Below are positions 31,943 to 36,526 of a stretch of DNA of 36,526 nt, piece by piece (the first letter of the stretch is position 1; each line of letters opens with the position of its first letter). The DNA comes from Chloroflexota bacterium. GTDB taxonomy: Bacteria; Chloroflexota; Anaerolineae; Anaerolineales; Anaerolineaceae. Location: assembly GCA_016838895.1 (NCBI GenBank), contig JAEKNU010000045.1:1-36526 (forward strand), in the 5' to 3' direction. The position numbers were made by a program, and so were the translations under genes. The notes under the pieces were generated by a model, which searched no databases, was not told where the DNA came from, and worked only from the letters and a program-made list of their open reading frames with translations.

Positions 31943-33205
31943 ATGGACACCACAACGTTGTTTTACCGCTTTGGTGCATCACTCGTAATTGGTTTTTTGG
32001 TCGGATTACAAAGAGAATACGCCTATGGCGATCCGGAACGAAAATTAACTGCCGGTATTCGCACTTTTTCACTGATGGGATTAATCGGCTGTTCGGCTGC
32101 CTTCGCCACGGATATCCTTCAATCGGCTGTAGCGTTTAGTGCAGTTATTTTGGTTGTCGGCGCTTTTCTGGTTGCCAGTTATTACGTTACCGCTTCAAAG
32201 AAACATGTCGGCCTGACCACCGAATTTGCCGCCATGGTCACCCTTATGGCTGGTGCACTTTGCTATTGGGGCTATCTGGCATTGGCCGTTGCCATCGCAG
32301 TGATCACCACCGGTTTGCTTTCTCTGAAATTTGAAATGCATCAATTCGTACGTACGCTGACGCAGGAAGATATTTTTGCCACATTGAAGTTTGCGGTAAT
32401 CACAGCCATCGTCTTGCCGGTATTACCCAACACCACTTACGGCGCTGCCCCGTTTGATGTGCTGAACCCCTATTCTATCTGGCTGCTGGTGGTTTTTATC
32501 TCCGGCATCAGCTTTCTGGGCTATATTCTGATCAAATTTCTCGGCCCCAATCAAGGCATCGGCCTGACAGGTCTGTTGGGTGGTATGGTTTCCAGTACAG
32601 CGGTAACATTGGGGTTTTCTGAACGCAGTAAAGACGAAAATGCACTGGCCCGTCCGCTGGGTCTGGCAATTATGATTTCATGGGCAACCATGTTTTTCAG
32701 GGTGGCGGTTATCGTTGCGGTCTTAAATCTGAAACTCCTGAGCGTAATCTGGATGCCATTAGGGATCACGGCTATCGTCAGCCTGGTATATAGTTATTAT
32801 CTTTATCGTACACAAAGGACGGACTCACTGGAAAATATTGCTTTTTCCAACCCGTTCAATCTGGGTCCCGCTATCAAATTCGGTATCTTATTCGCTGTTA
32901 TCTTGTTGATCTCTCGCACTGCACAGCTTTACTTTGGCGAAGCTGGTATTTATCTCTCCAGTGTGCTGGCCGGTTTGGCTGATCTGAATGCCATCTCACT
33001 TTCCCTAGCTGGGTTAAGCCTGGATCCAAGTGCAGTAAGTCTGGCCACCGCTGGGCGCGGTATCATGTTTGCCAGCGTTGCCAATACCATCGTAAAAGGC
33101 ATTGTTGTTGTAACAACGGGAAGCCCGAAACTTGCCAAGATCATTATTCCCGGCACCATTCTATCTGCTACCGCCGGCATTCTGGCTGCTTTCCTCCTGA
33201 TCTAA
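31943..33205 (+). CDS. MgtC/SapB-DUF4010 membrane protein
   Basis: A 420-residue integral membrane protein with about twelve hydrophobic segments. The N-terminal third has the MgtC-like signature IGFLVGLQREY and AGIRTFSLMGLIG; the C-terminal part is DUF4010-like (SGISFLGYILIKFLG, GLLGGMVSSTAVTLGFSERS, LSSVLAGLADLNAISLSLA). Proteins with this layout are found widely and are linked to Mg2+ or envelope homeostasis only by homology to MgtC. It stands alone, divergent from the ABC operon. Confidence 0.88.
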   Translation: MDTTTLFYRFGASLVIGFLVGLQREYAYGDPERKLTAGIRTFSLMGLIGCSAAFATDILQSAVAFSAVILVVGAFLVASYYVTASKKHVGLTTEFAAMVTLMAGALCYWGYLALAVAIAVITTGLLSLKFEMHQFVRTLTQEDIFATLKFAVITAIVLPVLPNTTYGAAPFDVLNPYSIWLLVVFISGISFLGYILIKFLGPNQGIGLTGLLGGMVSSTAVTLGFSERSKDENALARPLGLAIMISWATMFFRVAVIVAVLNLKLLSVIWMPLGITAIVSLVYSYYLYRTQRTDSLENIAFSNPFNLGPAIKFGILFAVILLISRTAQLYFGEAGIYLSSVLAGLADLNAISLSLAGLSLDPSAVSLATAGRGIMFASVANTIVKGIVVVTTGSPKLAKIIIPGTILSATAGILAAFLLI

Positions 33206-33319
33206 AATCCACCAAAGTTTTTTTGAAGATTGTTGACATTGATTATTCTTTGCTTGCAATGAACAAAATGCGTTTTCGATTGCATTCGTTAAATCCAATA
33301 TTAAGTCATGTGATCAATT

Positions 33320-33349
33320 GCCGTACATTAATGGTATAATATGTACGGC
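33320..33349. promoter_or_regulatory. Toxin-antitoxin operator and promoter
   Basis: GCCGTACAT (33320-33328) and its exact complement ATGTACGGC (33341-33349) flank 12 bases that contain an extended -10, TGGTATAAT (33332-33340). A ribbon-helix-helix antitoxin bound here would cover the promoter, the usual autorepression of such modules. Confidence 0.75.
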
Positions 33350-33363
33350 AGGAGAAAAATATC

Positions 33364-33600
33364 ATGAACCAAACAAAATTAACCGTCAGGGTACCGCGTG
33401 ATTTATTGGATAACGTTAAACAATACGCTTCAAATAACAACACAACGCTAACTGATTTAATCCAGGCTTATTTGCGTCGGATTCCATTTCAATCATCAAT
33501 GGATGATGCACCTATAGTGCGCCGTTTAAGCGGTTCTTTACCTGCTGATCTCAGCAAGGCAGATTACCAAAAACATCTGGATGAAAAATATGACCGCTAA
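33364..33600 (+). CDS. Ribbon-helix-helix antitoxin
   Basis: A 78-residue protein. The N-terminal strand KLTVRVPRDLLDNVKQYASNN followed by a helix pair (TTLTDLIQAYLRRI) is a MetJ/Arc-type DNA-binding fold; the C-terminal part is charged and should wrap the toxin. GCAGGAG lies eight bases before ATG 33364. It overlaps the toxin gene and is preceded by a palindromic operator. It should neutralise the toxin and repress the operon. Confidence 0.85.
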   Translation: MNQTKLTVRVPRDLLDNVKQYASNNNTTLTDLIQAYLRRIPFQSSMDDAPIVRRLSGSLPADLSKADYQKHLDEKYDR

Positions 33601-34009
33601 CCCAATTGTACTGGTGGATACCAATATTCTATTGGATGTTTTCCAGAAACGGGAGCCATTTTATGACTCCTCCGCACGATTATTAGCAGCCATTGAAACA
33701 GGACATGTTCAAGGATTTGTTACCGCACATAGCATCACTACAATCTTTTACCTTTTTCAAAAGGGCAGATCAGCTGAGGAAGCAAGAGCAGTCATTACGA
33801 ATTTATTACAAATCATGTCAATTGCACCAATTCATCAAAACACGATTGAACAGGCTCTTAATTTGTCATTTAAAGATTTTGAGGATGCTGTTCAAATGAT
33901 CTGTGCTGTTCAGTGCAAAGCCGATTGTTTAATCACCAGGAACATCAAAGATTTTCAACACCCTCTTTTACCCATTATGCAGCCAATTGACTTTTTAGCA
34001 ACACTATAA
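33590..34009 (+). CDS. vapC: PIN-domain toxin (VapC-like ribonuclease)
   Basis: A 139-residue PIN-domain endoribonuclease, toxin of a type II pair. The acidic metal ligands of the family are visible: VDTNILLD near the N-terminus, DFEDAVQM in the middle and a late Asp in TRNIKDF. ATG 33590 overlaps the antitoxin by 11 bases; an alternative ATG at 33581 adds three residues. By family knowledge it cleaves tRNA or rRNA when free of antitoxin. Target unknown. Confidence 0.88.
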   Translation: MTANPIVLVDTNILLDVFQKREPFYDSSARLLAAIETGHVQGFVTAHSITTIFYLFQKGRSAEEARAVITNLLQIMSIAPIHQNTIEQALNLSFKDFEDAVQMICAVQCKADCLITRNIKDFQHPLLPIMQPIDFLATL

Positions 34010-34159
34010 TGTTGCAATATCTGGTTTCGCATAATCATGTATGATTTTTCAAATTCCTACCAACCAAGCATAATCCAATATATCTGATTACAGCCAAATC
34101 ACATCCCGTAAATCGACTATAATTGAGATGAAAGCAAACTCAGATCAGGAATGTAACGT

Positions 34160-34990
34160 ATGTTAAGCATAAACAAACAATTCAATCAGACAGATCAAGA
34201 AACCACCAGTAAAATCACTCCGCTTGGTTTATTTTTTTCGGGCAATCCATCTGATGAACCGACATCAAAAGTGAATCTCAAATTATCCTCTGCCTTCCTT
34301 GCAGATTCATTATTCATGAAGCAACCAGAAAACGAAGCGCCAGTTGTTGATGAGCTTCATCAAGCTCATATTTACTTCCCTGACGCCGTAACCACACAGG
34401 ACGATACCATCAGCTGGTCATTGGACAAGCAACCTTCTCAATCCTTTGAGGATTTTTGCCTGGAGCATCAGCAGAATCCTGATGCCCAATTGATGGAATC
34501 CATCATTCTTAAGTTGTGTTCAATGATTCATTTGGTTCATTTGCACAACGCCGCTGATTATCCTATCTCAGCGGACATGATCCGCATTTCGGATACAGGG
34601 GAACCCATAATGCTGCTTATGCCAGACATGACTTCACAACCATCCAGCAACATATTCAAAAAAACATTGTTTTCATCCCCGGTTAGTGCTCCCGAGATAC
34701 TCAATCAGACTGAGATGAACCCGCAGGCATTTGCATACAATATTGGTATGCTGGCCGCGCAGTTGATTGGTTTTCCATTACAGGAAACCGATACAGAGAT
34801 TGAGCCAATGAAAGAAGTGAACCAAAGACTTGTCCAATGGCTTCAGCAAAATGAGGGCGATGCAGCAATCATGAAGTTAAAGCAGGTCATCTTGCAAAAT
34901 CTGCACTGTGACCCCCAAGCGCGCCATTATTGCCCGATGAAAATCGTGAAAGCATTTACCGGTATTGAGACAATTTGCTGCCGTAAATAA
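34160..34990 (+). CDS. Probable protein-kinase-like pseudokinase
   Basis: A 276-residue soluble protein. From about residue 90 it follows the layout of a Ser/Thr kinase C-lobe: a helix with MIHLVHLHNA (the place before the catalytic loop), SADMIRISDTGEPIMLLMPD (where the DFG region would be), VSAPEILNQTEMNPQAFAYNIGMLAAQLIGFPLQ (shape of the APE motif and following helices, read in two parts) and a final LHCDPQARHYCPMKIVKAF like the kinase C-terminal helix. The catalytic HRD Asp, the DFG Asp and a glycine-rich loop are missing. Fold assignment rests on pattern, so it is tentative; if right, it binds rather than phosphorylates. The CAGGA upstream of ATG 34160 is a weak ribosome site. Confidence 0.5.
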   Translation: MLSINKQFNQTDQETTSKITPLGLFFSGNPSDEPTSKVNLKLSSAFLADSLFMKQPENEAPVVDELHQAHIYFPDAVTTQDDTISWSLDKQPSQSFEDFCLEHQQNPDAQLMESIILKLCSMIHLVHLHNAADYPISADMIRISDTGEPIMLLMPDMTSQPSSNIFKKTLFSSPVSAPEILNQTEMNPQAFAYNIGMLAAQLIGFPLQETDTEIEPMKEVNQRLVQWLQQNEGDAAIMKLKQVILQNLHCDPQARHYCPMKIVKAFTGIETICCRK

Positions 34991-35000
34991 CCACGACTGA

Positions 35001-35687
35001 TTACGCCGTATTCCTCTTCCACCAGATGCCTGTCCATTCCGGCAATTGTTGCCATTGATATTGATCGATCTTTTCAAGCATCTGTTCGCCAAAGAAAAAG
35101 CCGGTCAAGGCTTTTGCCTGCATTACGGATGGGAATAAATAATCCGTAGAAATCACTTTCTGCGTGAATCCCCAATTTGCTACAAAACAATCGTATAGTT
35201 CCGCCAGCCAGGGTGTGGGAGGCGCAGGCTGCAGTGCCCCGGTTGACATGGTCTCCATGATCATCAGCAGCCCGCCGGGTTTGCATGTACGCTGCATTTC
35301 GTCCAACACCTTGCTAATATGTTCATGCCAATCCTGGGGATACCAGCCGCATAAATGTCCAATCGCCCAACCGGCTGAGACGACATCGAATGAGCTGTCT
35401 GATACAGGCAGGATGCGCATGTCGGCTTGCAGGATATTCAGGTTTGGGTCTGCCTGCTGCTGCAAGAGCATGTTGCGGTGCAAATCCAGCCCGATGATTG
35501 AATCAAAATCATGCTGGAGTATACGCGGTAAACGCCCTGTGCCTGACCCAAGATCCAGTAAATTGCGGCTGTTGTTGGGGATTTTTGCCCGCAGTGCACG
35601 AACCAGGTTTTGTTGGAAATCCTCAGCTTCGATCATGGCTTGATACATGGCACCCTGATGTTTATAGATATTATAGAAATCAACCAT
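35001..35687 (-). CDS. Class I SAM-dependent methyltransferase
   Basis: A 228-residue cytoplasmic methyltransferase. Motif I is LLDLGSGTGRL (about 43-53), followed by the acidic strand end in IIGLDLHRNML, then ILQADMRILPVSDSSFDVVSAGWAIGHL (motifs II-III, split over two strands) and KPGGLLMIMETMS. The His-rich GHLCGWY and PPTPWLAELYD regions shape the acceptor site, which cannot be identified. GGAGAG lies six bases upstream of ATG 35687. It is convergent with the pseudokinase gene, with ten bases between them. Confidence 0.88.
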   Translation of the reverse strand: MVDFYNIYKHQGAMYQAMIEAEDFQQNLVRALRAKIPNNSRNLLDLGSGTGRLPRILQHDFDSIIGLDLHRNMLLQQQADPNLNILQADMRILPVSDSSFDVVSAGWAIGHLCGWYPQDWHEHISKVLDEMQRTCKPGGLLMIMETMSTGALQPAPPTPWLAELYDCFVANWGFTQKVISTDYLFPSVMQAKALTGFFFGEQMLEKIDQYQWQQLPEWTGIWWKRNTA

Positions 35688-35699
35688 CGTTAACTCTCC

Positions 35700-36025
35700 G
35701 TATTTTGATTATATGCTCTTCCAGTATAAATAATTGCCACATTAAATCAACCTTTTGATGGATCAATAGATCAATCGCGGGTTGGATGAGCTTGATGGTG
35801 ACGGCGCTGCCCTGCATTTGTTGGGTAGCTTCTCTGCGTAGGCAAGTGACTTTCCGAAAAAGAGGTGATGGTGGTAGGTGATTTGCTACGTATTTTTTGC
35901 GTATTTTGTTGGCTACGGGAGGAATGGGATTGCAGAGGAACGATATTTCCAACTGGTTCAACTGATCACGGTGGTGTTCCCAATCGGGTATGAGGAGTTG
36001 GAGGGGTTTTTGGATTTGGGGGTGG
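35700..36025. other. Region without a recognised gene
   Basis: Minus-strand reading is open through here and continues into the repeats at the right, but gives no familiar protein. It may be the decayed end of an old gene. No promoter or RNA was recognised. Confidence 0.4.
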
Positions 36026-36030
36026 ACCTG

Positions 36031-36450
36031 TTTTGGGAACCACGAAAGGCACGAAATACACGAAAGGAAAGAGAAATAGTGACAGGTGTGTAGGGAGGGA
36101 TCTGTTTTGGGAACCACGAAAGGCATGATATACACGGAAGGAAAGAGAAATAGTGACAGGTATGTAGGGAGGGATCTGTTTTGGGAACTACGAAAGGCAT
36201 GATATACACGAAAGGAAAGAATTTGGGAAATAATTACGGTAAAAGAAGGGATGAGATATATGAAAGGAATAGCCACGATATGAGAACCACGAAAGGCATG
36301 AAATATACGAAATGAAAGAGAAATGGTGACAGGTGTGTAGGGAGGGATCTGTTTTGGGAACCACGAAAGGCATGAAATACACGAAATGAAAGAGAAATGG
36401 TGACAGGTGTGTAGGGAGGGATCTGTTTTGGGAACCACGAAAGGCATGAT
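36031..36450. repeat. Tandem array of six 74-bp repeats
   Basis: Units begin TTTTGGGAACCACGAAAGGC at 36031, 36105, 36179, 36352 and 36426; a further unit, missing the first few bases, aligns to 36278. Spacing is exactly 74 except between the third and fourth (99), where a diverged 25-base stretch is inserted. Units differ at a few positions (ACGAAATACACGAAAGG or ATGATATACACGGAAGG). Because 74 is not a multiple of three, reading frames shift between units, so the array is not a coding repeat although no stops occur on the minus strand. Confidence 0.9.
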
Positions 36451-36526
36451 ATCCGGATTCCACGTCACCAAATCAGTTAAATTTCGAAATTTTGTTAAAA
36501 AACCCACTTTGATTGTAAAAATAAGT

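Noticed and set aside
36031..36450. Repeat array considered as CRISPR
   Set aside because: Whole 74-bp units are conserved, with no short repeat plus unique spacer pattern, and no cas genes are present.
35680..36507. 275-codon minus-strand frame at the right end
   Set aside because: Most of it is the 74-bp repeat array read in shifting frames, with no recognisable domain; the non-repeat part also matches nothing familiar.

Overview
The window is about 36.5 kb of bacterial chromosome. Its mixed content fits an anaerobic, saccharolytic bacterium, most likely of the Anaerolineae (Chloroflexota): an oxygen-sensitive glycyl radical enzyme operon, phosphorolytic glycoside hydrolases, lipoproteins with Cys lipoboxes, a tandem-fused MacB-like permease and many short palindromic repeats. 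The placement is inferred from gene families and base composition, not from a marker gene. No rRNA, tRNA, CRISPR array or transposase was seen.

Left part (1-5.2 kb): the end of a membrane GGDEF protein with a degenerate active site; a lone CbiM/NikM-type Co/Ni uptake protein fused to a PDGLE (CbiN-like) domain, with a clear promoter and terminator; two lipoproteins of unknown function and a GNAT acetyltransferase on the minus strand.

Glycyl radical operon (5.2-10.4 kb): GntR/FadR-type regulator, glycyl radical enzyme, its radical-SAM activase and a flavin split-barrel (PNPOx-like) protein, tightly packed and more GC-rich than the surroundings. The promoter carries a perfect FadR-like operator at the expected transcription start, so the operon is probably autoregulated. 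The substrate cannot be assigned, and this is the best candidate here for undescribed chemistry.

Scar region (10.4-12.4 kb): an AT-rich two-gene minus-strand insert holds a conserved hypothetical protein split by one in-frame amber codon, and a DUF2188 protein. It is followed by a truncated second copy and then a decayed third copy of the 3' end of the flavin-protein gene, mixed with palindromic repeats.

Transport and envelope (12.4-17 kb): a CPA2-type cation/proton antiporter with a small PII-like partner gene, then a large GT-C-like membrane glycosyltransferase.

Sugar phosphorylase locus (17-24.8 kb): two GH94 phosphorylases (one a clear cellobiose phosphorylase), a LacI-family regulator and a divergent GH130 mannoside phosphorylase. 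The GH130 promoter carries a site one base away from the CelR/CebR cello-oligosaccharide operator. Together they suggest intracellular phosphorolysis of cello- and manno-oligosaccharides. No sugar transporter is encoded here.

Right part (24.8-36.5 kb): two paralogous membrane-anchored calcineurin-like phosphoesterases produced by a tandem duplication that also copied the last 32 codons and the terminator of the neighbouring ABC ATPase gene; a three-gene MacB-like export operon; an MgtC/DUF4010 membrane protein; a ribbon-helix-helix/PIN toxin-antitoxin pair with a palindromic operator over its -10 box; a probable pseudokinase; a SAM methyltransferase; and a non-coding array of six 74-bp repeats at the right end.
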